Source: Glaciecola sp. UBA983 (GTDB taxonomy: Bacteria > Pseudomonadota > Gammaproteobacteria > Enterobacterales > Alteromonadaceae). Taken from it: a stretch of 32,016 nt of DNA. Both the position numbers and the translations under genes were made by a program. The notes under the pieces were generated by a model. It was not told the origin of the DNA and searched no databases. It saw nothing but the letters and a program-made list of their open reading frames with translations. Of the stretch, positions 15,516-25,252 are shown piece by piece. How positions within the stretch are numbered: position 1 is the first letter of the stretch; the number at the start of each line of letters is the position of its first letter. The stretch spans positions 6,011 through 38,026 of the forward strand of contig DBBN01000126.1 in assembly GCA_002292215.1 (NCBI GenBank), in the 5' to 3' direction.

Positions 15516-16067
15516 TCAGTGATGTATGGCTTCTGTAGACAGAGGAGTCGATGCTGGCGTTGCGATAAATGCATCCCGGAAAGGTACTAAATCATCTTCA
15601 AAACGAAAAGATTCTTGTTCTAAATCAAAGAGATCATATAGAGAAACTTGTACACTCTCAGTCAGCGCAAAGGACGGGCTTGGACGAGGAAAGTGATTGA
15701 TGTTTATCATATCGTCAGCTATACAGGCAAATATAATCATCCCGTGTTTAGTTTGTGCGACAGGAAATAACACTTCCACATTTAACCCTGTTTCTTCGAA
15801 GGTTTCACGATGAGCCGTACATGCGAGTGATTCATCCATTTGTGCACCGCCACCTGGGATATCTAACCGTTGGCTAAAGCGATGGGTAATAAGCAATGTT
15901 TGATGTTCAAATCTAATTAAGCAACCTGCGTTTGAGCTATCAGCGGCATAGATATTATTATCCGTATCTTGTTGTTGTGCGCGGCAATATGGTGCAGGAG
16001 GCATTTCGGTGGTGCAACCCGTTACGTTTACTAACAAAATTAAATATATAAAAAACAATCTAAACAT
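15516..16067 (-). CDS. Nudix hydrolase with a lipoprotein signal peptide
   Basis: A 183-residue protein with two clear parts. Residues 1-18 are a lipoprotein signal, MFRLFFIYLILLVNVTGC, with lipobox VTGC and Cys18 as the lipid-attachment site. The Nudix box is complete: Gly73, Glu79, Arg87-Glu88, Glu91-Glu92 and Gly94 in GGAQMDESLACTAHRETF and EETGL, preceded by FSQRLDIPGGG. Only the hydrophobic position after RE is Thr. Nudix enzymes cleave nucleoside diphosphates linked to another moiety and are normally cytoplasmic; a lipid anchor would put this one in the periplasm or outer membrane, with no Asp at position +2 (Thr19) to hold it in the inner membrane. Its neighbours, the acyl-CoA dehydrogenase and the divergent RND operon, do not explain it. 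Confidence 0.88.
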   Translation of the reverse strand: MFRLFFIYLILLVNVTGCTTEMPPAPYCRAQQQDTDNNIYAADSSNAGCLIRFEHQTLLITHRFSQRLDIPGGGAQMDESLACTAHRETFEETGLNVEVLFPVAQTKHGMIIFACIADDMININHFPRPSPSFALTESVQVSLYDLFDLEQESFRFEDDLVPFRDAFIATPASTPLSTEAIHH

Positions 16068-16113
16068 AATCTAATACAGTACAAAGCTTTCTAATCATTA
16101 TATAATACGCTTG

Positions 16114-16143
16114 TTGTAATAAAATACAGAATAAAATTATACA
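16114..16143 (+). promoter_or_regulatory. Candidate promoter of the RND operon
   Basis: TTGTAA (16114-16119), 18-base spacer, TATACA (16138-16143), 34 bases before the adaptor start. The region is very AT-rich, so chance matches are likely. Confidence 0.4.
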
Positions 16144-16177
16144 GTAGCGACATCGCTATTAGTTTTAAAGGAATATT

Positions 16178-17236
16178 ATGTCAAAGCGCGTTAGTTTTTC
16201 ACCTTTATGGGTCGGTGTTCTAGCCTTAGTGGGTTTCTTAGTCTTTATTAATTGGCCAGTTGAAGAACCTGCTCAACGTCAAGGTAGTAGAGCGACCCCT
16301 GTCGTTACGCAAATCGTGAGTATTCAACCTTTTGCGGTGACGTTGCAAGCACTGGGGACGGCAAAGGCGAACGAATCAGTCATGATCACGCCACAAGAAT
16401 CCGCTGTCATTACGTCGTTAAACTTCTCTGATGGTCAACAAGTTGAAGCCGGAACTATCTTAGCGCAGCTCAATAGCAATGAACAAAAAGCACGTCTTAA
16501 TGAACTCAATATCAATCTTGCTGAGGCAGAACGTCAGCTTAAGCGGATCCAGAATTTAGCATTATCTAATTCTACCTCGACACAATTATTAGATGAACAA
16601 CAAGCGCGAGTTAAAGCTTTTATAGCACAACGTGAAGTCGCACAAGAAAACTTAAATAAAACCTTTATTACTGCACCATTCTCCGGCAAGTTAGGCCTAC
16701 GTCAAGTCTCGTTGGGCGCGTATGTCAAGCCGGGTGATGTGCTGACAACCTTAGATGATATTGCGACGATTAAAGTTGATTTTGCGATATCTGAGCGTCA
16801 TTTACCGAGTGTCAATGAAGGGCAAACCGTGTTTGCTGAGTCCGTTGCTTATCCGGGTATTCAGTTCGAAGGGACAATAACAAATGTGGACTCACGTATT
16901 GATCCCGCAACTCGTTCATTTAGCATTCGCACAGAGATTGATAATACCGCCGAGCAACTTCGTCCAGGCATGCTATTGACCATTACATTACAAAAACGGG
17001 TACTTAATACTTTAGTTATAGATGAAAAAGCCTTGGTACCTGATCATGAAGACCAGTTTGTTTTTAGAGTGGTTGATGGTAAGGCTGTCAAAACAAAAGT
17101 GATTATCGGCGAGCGTCGACCGGGCAAAGTACAAATTTTAGACGGTGTGGTGATAGATGATGAAGTCGTTGTGCAAGGCACTCTGCGGATCCGTGATGGC
17201 TCAGAACTGCGTGTTCTTAATTCTACACAAGGATAG
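16178..17236 (+). CDS. RND efflux periplasmic adaptor (membrane fusion protein)
   Basis: A 352-residue adaptor that links the inner-membrane RND pump to an outer-membrane channel. It has one N-terminal membrane anchor (LWVGVLALVGFLVFINW, no lipobox), a first half-lipoyl motif (ESVMITPQESAVITSLNFSDGQQVEAGTILAQL), a coiled-coil hairpin from about residue 95 to 150 (LNELNINLAEAERQLKRIQNLAL, then QREVAQENL), a second half-lipoyl motif (ITAPFSGKLGLRQVSLGAYVKPGDVLTTL), a beta-barrel domain and a membrane-proximal domain. AAGGAATATT precedes the ATG. The pump gene starts five bases after its stop. No TetR or other regulator and no outer-membrane factor gene is adjacent, so it probably uses a TolC-like channel encoded elsewhere. 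Confidence 0.93.
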   Translation: MSKRVSFSPLWVGVLALVGFLVFINWPVEEPAQRQGSRATPVVTQIVSIQPFAVTLQALGTAKANESVMITPQESAVITSLNFSDGQQVEAGTILAQLNSNEQKARLNELNINLAEAERQLKRIQNLALSNSTSTQLLDEQQARVKAFIAQREVAQENLNKTFITAPFSGKLGLRQVSLGAYVKPGDVLTTLDDIATIKVDFAISERHLPSVNEGQTVFAESVAYPGIQFEGTITNVDSRIDPATRSFSIRTEIDNTAEQLRPGMLLTITLQKRVLNTLVIDEKALVPDHEDQFVFRVVDGKAVKTKVIIGERRPGKVQILDGVVIDDEVVVQGTLRIRDGSELRVLNSTQG

Positions 17237-17241
17237 TCAGC

Positions 17242-20200
17242 ATGTTGTTATCAGATTTATCGGTAAAACGCCCTGTTTTTGCGAGTGTGGTTAATCTACT
17301 CTTAATTGTGTTTGGTGTGGTTGCTATCAGCTTGTTGTCATTACGCGAATATCCGGACATTGATCCGCCCATTGTATCCGTGAGTACCAGTTACCCTGGT
17401 GCGTCGGCAGCGATTATTGAAACTCGGATCACGCAGTTATTAGAAGATCGAATTAGTGGCATTGAAGGGATCAAAAATATCTCTTCTTCATCACGTAACG
17501 GTCGGTCCAATATTTCAATTGAGTTTACACTAGCGCGAGATATCGATGCTGCTTCGAATGACGTACGCGAGCGTATAAGCCGTGCACTAAATAACTTACC
17601 TGATCAAGCGTTTCCACCCGAGGTGTCAAAATCAGGCTCTGATGAAGACGTCATCGTATGGTACAACTTACGTTCGACTAATTTATCCGTCATGGAGTTA
17701 ACGGATTATGCGGATCGTTTTATCTCTGACCAACTATCGATTGTTGATGGTGTTGCACGTGTTCGTTTAGGTGGGGGACGCAGTTACGCCATGAAAGTAT
17801 GGCTCGATAAACAAGCGATGGCTGCTCGAGGAGTCACAGTATCAGATATTGAGCGAGTGATCCGTACTGAAAACGTAGAATTACCTGCTGGGCGTGTCGA
17901 ATCAATTTCTCGTGATTTTGAAGTACGAGTCGCACGTTCATTTTTGACCCCTGATGATTTTGCTCAATTAACCATTAAATCTAATCTTGATGGCTACCTG
18001 GTACGCTTGTCTGAAGTGGCCAAGGTCGAGTTAGCCGCTGATGATGATGAGACTGATTTTCGGGGTGATGGGGTCAACATGATTGGTTTGGGGATAGTCA
18101 AACAATCAAAAGCCAATACACTTGAAGTGGCACGAAATGCCAAAGCTGCGATTGCGCAAATCTCCAAAACGTTACCAGATAATATTTTTATTGTCCCTAG
18201 TTATGATTCATCCGTCTTTATCGAAGAATCGATTAGTGAAGTGTACAACACTTTAGTAATAGCAATGCTAATGGTGATTGTCGTGATTTATATTTTCTTA
18301 GGTAATATTCGCGCAACAATTATTCCTGCAATTACGGTACCTGTGTCCTTAGTCGCTGCATTTATTGTCATGTATGCGCTCGGCTTTTCGATTAATTTAT
18401 TGACGTTGTTAGCCTTAGTTCTGGCAATAGGGTTAGTTGTTGATGATGCCATTGTAGTACTTGAAAATATTTATCGCCGCATAGAAATGGGCGAACCGCC
18501 TCTTTTAGCTTCATACCGAGGTGCGCGAGAAGTAGGCTTTGCGGTTATTGCTACCACACTAGTGTTGATTTCAGTATTTGTACCATTGGTGTTTTTGGAA
18601 GGTAATATAGGGCGTTTGTTTACTGAGTTTGCGCTAGCAATTGCTGCTGCTGTGGCTTTTTCGAGTTTCACCGCATTAACCTTATCGCCGATGTTAAGTT
18701 CTTATTTATTAGAAAAACGCAGTCGCAGTAGTGGGTTTGGTGCTTGGGTCGAAAGCGCCTTCAAGAAAGTCGAATCAGCTTATAACGCACGACTACAAAA
18801 AACCATCCATCAACCAATTTTGGTGGTGGTGTTAATTGTAGCTAGTTTAGTTTTGTTATATCAATTAGATGATTTATTACCACGTGAATTTGTACCCAAA
18901 GAAGACCGCGGTAACTTCTTTGTATTAATGCAATCTCAAGAGGGGGCAAGTTACGAATCCAATAGTGAGAACTTAGAGAAAATTGAAGCGATTTTATTGC
19001 CGTACTTAGAAACAGGCGAAATGAATCGTGTGCTAGTGCGTACGCCTGGTTTCGGTGGTTCTGCTGGTATTGCCATTGTTGGCGCTGCGGATTGGGATAA
19101 ACGTACCCGCTCGACCTTTGATTTAATGGATGAAGTGACCGGTAAGTTGCAAGCTATTCCTGACGTACGTGCATTTGCCATTATGCGTTCAGCACTTGGC
19201 GGGGGCGGCTTAGGTCGTCCTGTGCAATTTGTATTGCAAGGTAATACTTACGAAGAACTAGTACAATGGCGTGATACGTTAATTGAAAAAGCAGCCGAAA
19301 ACCCGAATCTCTTACGTATTGATTCTGATTATAAAGAAACGACGCCGCAGTTAACGGTCAATATTGATCGAGAGCGTGCAGCAGATTTAGGCGTGAGTAT
19401 TTCTGACATTGGTGGCACATTGGAAACAATGCTGGGTCAACGCCGAGTGTCACGCTATCTCGATCGTGGTCAAGAATATGAAGTAATCTTAAAAGGTGAA
19501 AAGTCCGATTTTGGCAGTCCAAATAGTATTGATAATATCTTTGTCCGCTCTAATACCACGAGTCAATTGATCCCATTAGATAACCTCGTTAATGTAGCCG
19601 AGCAAGCGACATCATCGACACTTAACCGTTACAATCGGATGCGTTCCATTACTATCTCAGCAAATTTAGCGGATGGATACACACTGGGTGAAGCCTTAAC
19701 CTATTTAGAGAATATTGTGGCCACAGAATTGCCCGAAGACGTCTCTATAGATTACAAAGGTGAGTCTTTGCTATATCAAGAGTCTGGGAGTTCGTTTTTA
19801 TTCATTTTTGTCATGGCATTAGCAGTCACCTATTTGGTATTAGCGGCACAGTTTGAAAGTTGGATACATCCGTTAGTGATTATGTTTACTGTCCCATTAG
19901 CATTAGTCGGGGCTTATATTGGTTTATATCTGAATGGCATGACTTTGAATATCTATAGTCAAATTGGATTGGTGATGTTAATTGGTCTCGCGGCGAAAAA
20001 CGGCATATTGATTGTTGAGTTTACTAATCAGTTACGCGATGCAGGTATGGAGTTCAAGGAGGCACTGTGTACGGCATCAACACAACGTTTACGTCCGATT
20101 GTGATGACTGGTTTCACAACGGTATTTAGCGCATTACCATTAGTCTTAGCCACAGGACCAGGGTCAGAGAGTCGAGCAGTTATCGGAATGGTTATTTTTG

Positions 20201-20352
20201 CTGGAGTGTTATTCTCAACGTTCTTAACGTTGTTTGTTATTCCAACGATGTATCATATTCTTGCTAAAAACACGTCATCACCTGAGGCATTGAGCCAAAA
20301 AGTGGAAGAATACGAGCAAGCAATGCCGTATAAAAAAGGCGAAAATATATAG
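17242..20352 (+). CDS. RND multidrug efflux permease
   Basis: A 1036-residue pump of the hydrophobe/amphiphile efflux RND family, full length. It begins LLSDLSVKRPVFASVVNLLLIVFGVVAI (TM1) followed by the porter domain, and duplicates the arrangement in the second half. The proton relay is intact: Asp401 and Asp402 in LAIGLVVDDAIVVLENIYRR (TM4) and Lys919 in GLAAKNGILIVEF (TM10). The family's SYPGAS and LREYPDIDPP motifs are present. It follows the adaptor by five bases and ends 22 bases before a bidirectional terminator. Substrates cannot be read from sequence. Confidence 0.95.
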   Translation: MLLSDLSVKRPVFASVVNLLLIVFGVVAISLLSLREYPDIDPPIVSVSTSYPGASAAIIETRITQLLEDRISGIEGIKNISSSSRNGRSNISIEFTLARDIDAASNDVRERISRALNNLPDQAFPPEVSKSGSDEDVIVWYNLRSTNLSVMELTDYADRFISDQLSIVDGVARVRLGGGRSYAMKVWLDKQAMAARGVTVSDIERVIRTENVELPAGRVESISRDFEVRVARSFLTPDDFAQLTIKSNLDGYLVRLSEVAKVELAADDDETDFRGDGVNMIGLGIVKQSKANTLEVARNAKAAIAQISKTLPDNIFIVPSYDSSVFIEESISEVYNTLVIAMLMVIVVIYIFLGNIRATIIPAITVPVSLVAAFIVMYALGFSINLLTLLALVLAIGLVVDDAIVVLENIYRRIEMGEPPLLASYRGAREVGFAVIATTLVLISVFVPLVFLEGNIGRLFTEFALAIAAAVAFSSFTALTLSPMLSSYLLEKRSRSSGFGAWVESAFKKVESAYNARLQKTIHQPILVVVLIVASLVLLYQLDDLLPREFVPKEDRGNFFVLMQSQEGASYESNSENLEKIEAILLPYLETGEMNRVLVRTPGFGGSAGIAIVGAADWDKRTRSTFDLMDEVTGKLQAIPDVRAFAIMRSALGGGGLGRPVQFVLQGNTYEELVQWRDTLIEKAAENPNLLRIDSDYKETTPQLTVNIDRERAADLGVSISDIGGTLETMLGQRRVSRYLDRGQEYEVILKGEKSDFGSPNSIDNIFVRSNTTSQLIPLDNLVNVAEQATSSTLNRYNRMRSITISANLADGYTLGEALTYLENIVATELPEDVSIDYKGESLLYQESGSSFLFIFVMALAVTYLVLAAQFESWIHPLVIMFTVPLALVGAYIGLYLNGMTLNIYSQIGLVMLIGLAAKNGILIVEFTNQLRDAGMEFKEALCTASTQRLRPIVMTGFTTVFSALPLVLATGPGSESRAVIGMVIFAGVLFSTFLTLFVIPTMYHILAKNTSSPEALSQKVEEYEQAMPYKKGENI

Positions 20353-20373
20353 ATCCTGGAACAATCATTATAA

Positions 20374-20406
20374 AAAAAGCCCTGTATCATTTGATGCAGG
20401 GCTTTT
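20374..20406. terminator. Bidirectional terminator between the RND pump and rpoD
   Basis: AAAAAGCCCTG-T-ATCA (20374-20388) pairs with TGAT-G-CAGGGCTTTTT (20391-20405), with one T/G mismatch. A runs before and T runs after make it work in both directions; it lies between convergent genes. Confidence 0.9.
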
Positions 20407-20457
20407 TAATATTTACTCAACAATATCAGTCATTATTAAGACATTGTTAAGACAAAA

Positions 20458-22287
20458 TTACTCGTCTAAGAAACTTCTAAGCTGCTCAGAACGGCTAGGA
20501 TGACGTAATTTACGTAATGCCTTCGCTTCGATTTGACGAATACGCTCACGAGTAACGTCAAACTGCTTACCTACTTCTTCTAACGTGTGATCGGTATTCA
20601 TATCGATACCAAAACGCATGCGTAAAACTTTCGCTTCACGTTGCGTTAATCCAGCTAGGACATCTTGAGTCGCATCTTTTAAACTTCCGCCGGTGGCAGA
20701 GTCTAACGGCTGAATGATCGTCGTATCTTCGATGAAGTCACCTAAGTGAGAATCTTCATCATCACCAATAGGGGTTTCCATTGAAATCGGTTCTTTCGCA
20801 ATTTTAAGTACCTTACGGATTTTATCTTCAGGCATGATCATGCGTTCTGATAATTCTTCAGGTGTGGGCTCGCGACCCATTTCTTGTAACATTTGACGTG
20901 AAATACGGTTAAGCTTGTTAATCGTTTCAATCATATGAACCGGAATACGGATAGTACGGGCTTGGTCAGCGATAGAACGCGTGATAGCTTGGCGGATCCA
21001 CCACGTAGCATAAGTTGAGAACTTATAACCACGGCGATATTCAAACTTATCAACCGCTTTCATTAGGCCTATGTTACCTTCTTGTATAAGATCCAAGAAT
21101 TGTAGACCACGGTTAGTGTATTTTTTCGCGATTGAAATTACCAAACGTAAGTTTGCTTCAACCATTTCTTTTTTAGCGCGACGTGCTTTAGCTTCACCAA
21201 TTGACATGCGTCGGTTGATATCTTTTATATCAGCTATGCATAGACCTGTTTCCGCTTCAACCGCATTCATTTTACTAACGCTGCGCTCAATATCTTCTTG
21301 GAACGTTTCTAATACCAACACGTATGGCTTGTTGGATTTTAATATTTTAAAATACCAATCAGTTGAGGTTTCATTGCCCGCAAACGCTTTGATGAAATCT
21401 TTCTTAGGCATTTTTGCTTGGGCTACACAGTGTTTCATAATGAGACGTTCTTGAATGCGAACGCGATCCATCATGCCACGCATGTTTTTAACCATACGAT
21501 CAAATTGTTTGGGGATTAAGCGGAATTCTTTGAATACATCTGATAACGCAGCAATTTGACGTTTAGCCGTTGCATTTGAACGACCTTTCGCTTCGATTGC
21601 ATCACGTGTTTTAGCGTACTGCTTACGCAACGCATCAAATTTTTCTCGTGCTAGTTCAGGATCTGGGCCAGTGTCTTCTTCTTCCTCTTCGTCACCTTCA
21701 GAATCATCATCTTCTTTTTCAAGTTCTTCTTTGGATAAATCAGATCCTATGTGAGTAGCAGTTGGAGCAAGATTGGCTTCTTCGTTAGGATCAACGAAAC
21801 CAATTATGATATCACTTAAACGAATTTCCTCTGCTTCATATAAGTCCCATTGATCAAGTAAATACGTGATCGCTTCAGGGTACTCTGCAACAGAACACTG
21901 TACTTGATTGATACCATCTTCAATACGCTTGGCAATTTCAATTTCGCCTTCACGTGTCAATAGTTCTACCGTACCCATTTCACGCATGTACATGCGCACA
22001 GGGTCAGTCGTTCTACCAATTTCGCTTTCGACGGTTGCAAGAGCTTGTGCCGCAGCTTCAGCAACTTCTTCGTCAGTCGTTGATTCGGCCATTAACAATT
22101 CATCAGCGTCTGGAGCAGATTCAAATACTTGAATGCCCATGTCGTTGATCATGCTAATAATATCTTCAATTTGGTCTGAATCAACAATGTCTTGCGGCAG
22201 GTGATCGTTGACTTCGGCAAAGGTTAAGTAACCTTGTTCTTTACCTTTGGCAATCAGGAGCTTAATCTGAGACTGCTTACTTTGCAT
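20458..22287 (-). CDS. rpoD: RNA polymerase sigma factor RpoD (sigma-70)
   Basis: The primary sigma factor, 609 residues. Region 1.1 occupies the N-terminus ([25 protein letters not shown]), then [29 protein letters not shown] (1.2), the non-conserved region with a strongly acidic tract near residues 190-210 ([13 protein letters not shown]), region 2 ([34 protein letters not shown] and [13 protein letters not shown], which melts the -10), region 3, and region 4 ([20 protein letters not shown], which contacts the -35), ending SFLDE. It is the last gene of the rpsU-yqeY-dnaG-rpoD group, 239 bases after dnaG, with an internal promoter. Confidence 0.97.
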   Translation of the reverse strand: MQSKQSQIKLLIAKGKEQGYLTFAEVNDHLPQDIVDSDQIEDIISMINDMGIQVFESAPDADELLMAESTTDEEVAEAAAQALATVESEIGRTTDPVRMYMREMGTVELLTREGEIEIAKRIEDGINQVQCSVAEYPEAITYLLDQWDLYEAEEIRLSDIIIGFVDPNEEANLAPTATHIGSDLSKEELEKEDDDSEGDEEEEEDTGPDPELAREKFDALRKQYAKTRDAIEAKGRSNATAKRQIAALSDVFKEFRLIPKQFDRMVKNMRGMMDRVRIQERLIMKHCVAQAKMPKKDFIKAFAGNETSTDWYFKILKSNKPYVLVLETFQEDIERSVSKMNAVEAETGLCIADIKDINRRMSIGEAKARRAKKEMVEANLRLVISIAKKYTNRGLQFLDLIQEGNIGLMKAVDKFEYRRGYKFSTYATWWIRQAITRSIADQARTIRIPVHMIETINKLNRISRQMLQEMGREPTPEELSERMIMPEDKIRKVLKIAKEPISMETPIGDDEDSHLGDFIEDTTIIQPLDSATGGSLKDATQDVLAGLTQREAKVLRMRFGIDMNTDHTLEEVGKQFDVTRERIRQIEAKALRKLRHPSRSEQLRSFLDE

Positions 22288-22409
22288 AAATATTTACACT
22301 TCTCATGCGAACCAATGTAAAACGACTTATCCTAGCGTCCTGTGCCACGGATCATTGATTCGTTGATTTTGGAAACGTAACTCTTCACTGAGACGTTTAC
22401 GAATAGGTA

Positions 22410-22418
22410 ATTATAGCA
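22410..22418 (-). promoter_or_regulatory. Extended -10 promoter before rpoD
   Basis: On the minus strand TGCTATAAT (22418-22410) is a perfect extended -10. The start near 22403 gives a leader of about 115 bases. A second set, TTGACA (22512-22507) with TATTTA (22488-22483), spacing 18, lies further upstream just after dnaG. Independent rpoD transcription within this operon is known in E. coli. Confidence 0.55.
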
Positions 22419-22526
22419 GAAAATGTAAGAAAATTGCTAGATACAAATTCTACTATGGCGATATTTCTAGCTTTATAACGTTTAAATATCGACCTTTTTT
22501 TCAAAATGTCAAATTTGTAACGAAAA

Positions 22527-24308
22527 CTAATTTTTTGTTAGTAATTTTTTTAGTGTGTGTTTCTCTTCATCGCTCAAACCAACATTCCTTGATTTGGCGA
22601 TTAAGGCTTCGGTTTGACCAGTCAAAAATTGGTCAACTAAACGTTTAAAGGTGCTGACATATACTGTATTAATATCATCATCAGTAATCAGCCATTCTTG
22701 AGCTAATAATGTCTGGAGGTGTTTTGCAAATGCGTGCTCGCGAAAATATTCAAAGACACTCGCGGTATTGACTCTTTTCTGTCGGGTACAAAATTGGTGT
22801 AGCTCAATTAAAAAATCCAAGCCAGGTAAACCGGCATCGGCTAACGCTAATGGATTAACTTTAGGAATAGTATGGGCTAAGTTTGGATGTTCTACCAGTA
22901 ATCGGATCAACATTCTTATTGGAGTTTGGGATAGCTGTTGTGGTGAACCGCTGCCCGGATTAGCCATCTTACGAGGGCCTTTGTTGGCTTTGTTTATATC
23001 ACGTTCCAGTTGAAAACGGTCATATTCGCCCAACAGCTTGCTTAATTCGCCTTGTAGGATTTCTTGTTGGATAGTCCCAGCAACTAATGCAATTAATGGC
23101 TCAGCTTCAGCGCGCAATGCTGCTTTACCTTCTATTGATGCGACATTATGACGTTGTAATAGGTTTTCAAATAAAAATTTAGACAAAGGCATCGCTTTGA
23201 CGAATTGTTCTTCTAGTGCTTCTTTGCCAATTTGACGTACCATCGTATCGGGATCTTCACCATCGGGTAAAAACAAAAACTTCATGGCTTTGCCATCTTT
23301 TAAAAATGGTAGGGCATTTTCCATGGTGCGCCATGCTGCACCCCGTCCGGCTTTATCTCCATCGTAACAACACACGATTTCATCAGTATTGCGAAGCATT
23401 AATTGCACATGTTCGGGTGTGGTTGCGGTCCCGAGAGACGCAACGGCATAGTTGATGTCAAATTGACTGAGCGCAACCACATCCATATACCCTTCTACAA
23501 CCACTATACGGTCGATATGACGTTGCATATTCCGAGCGCGGTGTAAGCCATAGAGCTCGCTGCCTTTAAAGAATATGCGTGTTTCAGGGGAGTTGAGATA
23601 TTTGGGGCCTTGGTCGGCATCGATGACTCGTCCACCAAATCCAATCACTCGACCGCGCTTATCTCGGATCGGAAACATCAAGCGATCACGGAAAAAATCA
23701 TAACGCTTACCGTTATCATTTTGGGTCATGATTTTTAAATCAATACATTGCTGAATCCGCTCAGGCGAGGTGCCTAATGTATCGGCTAGCGCTTGCCACT
23801 CGGGTGGTGCATAGCCGATTTCCCATGACTTAACAATTGCGCCGCTAAGCCCACGATCTTTAAGATAGGTAATGACTTTTTCTGAATTAGTGTGACGTTT
23901 GAGTTGCTGTTGAAAAAACTGTGCGGCTTTTTCCATTAACTCAAAATCATTTTCTAATTGTTGTTTCTTTTGCTGTGAAGCTGCTTTATTAAATGGCTGA
24001 CTGCTTTGCTCTCGTGGTACTTCTATTGAATGGTGTCCAGCAAGCTCTTCGATTGCCTCGACAAACTCAAGACGATCAAATTCCATAATAAATGACAATG
24101 CATTACCGTGTTCTCCGCAGCCAAAACAATGATAAAACTGTTTTTCGGCAGATACCGTGAATGAGGGGGATTTTTCATTATGAAAAGGACAGCAGGCTTG
24201 ATAATTCTTACCTGCTTTTTTCAATTTGACGCGACTATCCACGATATCTACGATATCGGTACGCGCAATTAAATCATCAATAAAATCTCGAGGGATCCGG
24301 CCAGCCAT
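22527..24308 (-). CDS. dnaG: DNA primase DnaG
   Basis: A 593-residue primase that makes RNA primers at the fork. The N-terminal CHC2 zinc-binding domain has Cys40, His43, Cys61 and Cys64 (ACCPFHNEKSPSF and YHCFGCGEHG). The TOPRIM catalytic core contains IVVVEGYMDVVALSQF (catalytic Glu) and DEIVCCYDGDKAGRGAAW (the DGD metal site). The C-terminal helicase-interaction domain covers roughly residues 450-593 and ends in lysine-rich KHTLKKLLTKN. It starts ten bases after the yqeY stop. Length is within the family's range. Confidence 0.97.
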   Translation of the reverse strand: MAGRIPRDFIDDLIARTDIVDIVDSRVKLKKAGKNYQACCPFHNEKSPSFTVSAEKQFYHCFGCGEHGNALSFIMEFDRLEFVEAIEELAGHHSIEVPREQSSQPFNKAASQQKKQQLENDFELMEKAAQFFQQQLKRHTNSEKVITYLKDRGLSGAIVKSWEIGYAPPEWQALADTLGTSPERIQQCIDLKIMTQNDNGKRYDFFRDRLMFPIRDKRGRVIGFGGRVIDADQGPKYLNSPETRIFFKGSELYGLHRARNMQRHIDRIVVVEGYMDVVALSQFDINYAVASLGTATTPEHVQLMLRNTDEIVCCYDGDKAGRGAAWRTMENALPFLKDGKAMKFLFLPDGEDPDTMVRQIGKEALEEQFVKAMPLSKFLFENLLQRHNVASIEGKAALRAEAEPLIALVAGTIQQEILQGELSKLLGEYDRFQLERDINKANKGPRKMANPGSGSPQQLSQTPIRMLIRLLVEHPNLAHTIPKVNPLALADAGLPGLDFLIELHQFCTRQKRVNTASVFEYFREHAFAKHLQTLLAQEWLITDDDINTVYVSTFKRLVDQFLTGQTEALIAKSRNVGLSDEEKHTLKKLLTKN

Positions 24309-24318
24309 AAGGGCGCGG

Positions 24319-24762
24319 TTAACCTAATTTAGCTTTGATCAATCCGCTGACTTTACCCATATCTGCTCTTCCTTGCAGCTGCGGTTTTAAAACGCCCATG
24401 ACTTTACCCATATCTTGCATACCTGCAGCACCCGTTGCTGTCATTGCTTCACTGATCAAAGCATTGATTTCATCAGATGTTAACGGTTGGGGTAAAAAGC
24501 TTTCTAAGACCACGATTTCAGCATATTCAATGTCTGCAAGATCGATACGTTCGGCTGCAGAAAACTGTTGCGCCGCATCTTTACGTTGCTTGACCATTTT
24601 AGTGATAATTGCTAATACGTCACCATCGGTTAATTCAATGCGTTCGTCAATTTCACGTTGTTTAACTGCAGCAAGTGTCATGCGAATCGTACCTAAGCGT
24701 AGTTTATCTTTAGCACGCATCGCGTCTTTTTGTGCTTCTCTAAGTGTTTCTAATAGAGTCAT
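24319..24762 (-). CDS. yqeY: GatB/YqeY domain protein
   Basis: A 147-residue YqeY protein, a stand-alone version of the tail domain of GatB, which in the amidotransferase helps bind tRNA. Typical stretches are LRLGTIRMTLAAVKQREIDER, ITKMVKQRKDAAQQF, LESFLPQPLTSDEI and the C-terminal GMQDMGKVMGVLKPQLQGRADMGKVSGLIKAKL. The cellular role is not established. It lies between rpsU and dnaG, an order common in gammaproteobacteria outside the enterics. A terminator-like hairpin separates it from rpsU, so it and dnaG would be read by leak-through. Confidence 0.94.
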   Translation of the reverse strand: MTLLETLREAQKDAMRAKDKLRLGTIRMTLAAVKQREIDERIELTDGDVLAIITKMVKQRKDAAQQFSAAERIDLADIEYAEIVVLESFLPQPLTSDEINALISEAMTATGAAGMQDMGKVMGVLKPQLQGRADMGKVSGLIKAKLG

Positions 24763-24837
24763 GACAGATCCTTTTGAAATAATGTTGACGAGTAATGTAA
24801 ACAGTGTAACAAGTTGCTATAAATGCGACAACACAAA

Positions 24838-24864
24838 CTAAAAAGGCAACCTGTTGGCTGCCTT
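24838..24864 (-). terminator. Terminator after rpsU
   Basis: On the minus strand AAGGCA-G-CC / GG-T-TGCC-TT with a four-base loop, followed by TTTTT. It should reduce read-through from rpsU into yqeY-dnaG-rpoD, as the attenuating terminator does in the E. coli operon. A second 7-bp perfect stem lies just before it at 24874-24892. Confidence 0.85.
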
Positions 24865-24873
24865 GATATGCTT

Positions 24874-24892
24874 TATTCCTGAGAAAGGAATA
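24874..24892 (-). other. Stem-loop in the rpsU 3' untranslated region
   Basis: TATTCCT/AGGAATA, 7 bp perfect with a five-base loop, between the rpsU stop and its terminator. It has no U run of its own. It could protect the rpsU message or be a processing site; this is a guess. Confidence 0.45.
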
Positions 24893-24907
24893 TTTACTAA
24901 AAACTGC

Positions 24908-25123
24908 TTAGTAAAGTTTAACGCGACGTGCGTTTTCGCGAGAAAGCTTTTTAAGATGGCGCTTTTTAGCAGCCGCTTTCTTACGCTTACGTTCCCAAGT
25001 TGGCTTTTCAAAGAATTCGCGCTTACGAACTTCTGATAAAACACCAGCTTTTTCACATGAACGTTTGAAGCGACGAAGTGCTACGTCAAACGGTTCGTTC
25101 TCTCTAACTTTAACGATAGGCAT
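24908..25123 (-). CDS. rpsU: 30S ribosomal protein S21
   Basis: A 71-residue basic protein that is part of the small subunit near the anti-Shine-Dalgarno end of 16S rRNA. The sequence [38 protein letters not shown] and [18 protein letters not shown] is unmistakable. The length is the family's usual. It heads the macromolecular-synthesis operon, has its own strong promoter and a structured leader of about 120 bases, and is followed by a terminator that would keep S21 synthesis well above primase and sigma factor. Confidence 0.97.
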   Translation of the reverse strand: MPIVKVRENEPFDVALRRFKRSCEKAGVLSEVRKREFFEKPTWERKRKKAAAKKRHLKKLSRENARRVKLY

Positions 25124-25172
25124 TAAATGTAAACCTCAATAAAAAATAATCTTCAGAGCGAGTTTTAAGTTC

Positions 25173-25236
25173 GTGGTGATGGCAATATTGATACAAGATA
25201 TTGCGTTTTTACACACCACCAGAAAAGTCACTCTGG
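25173..25236 (-). other. Structured 5' leader of rpsU
   Basis: Within the expected leader, GCAATAT and ATATTGC (25204-25198 with 25188-25182) form a perfect 7-bp stem with a nine-base loop, enclosed by CACCAC/GTGGTG-type pairing (25219-25214 with 25178-25173). A further 5-bp stem (25236-25232 with 25223-25219) shares one base with the outer helix, so the two may compete. The structure ends about 50 bases before the start codon. No known RNA family was recognised. Confidence 0.5.
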
Positions 25237-25252
25237 CTAAAAATGGTGCGCA

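Noticed and set aside
22327..22409. A start-less frame in the rpoD leader (minus strand) reading RKRLSEELRFQNQRINDPWH to a stop.
   Set aside because: It looks protein-like but has no start codon or ribosome site, and the predicted transcription start lies inside it, so I treat it as chance.
24335..24841. A 168-codon plus-strand frame across yqeY.
   Set aside because: It lies antisense to the well-conserved yqeY gene, has no ribosome site and a Ser/Ile-rich shadow composition.
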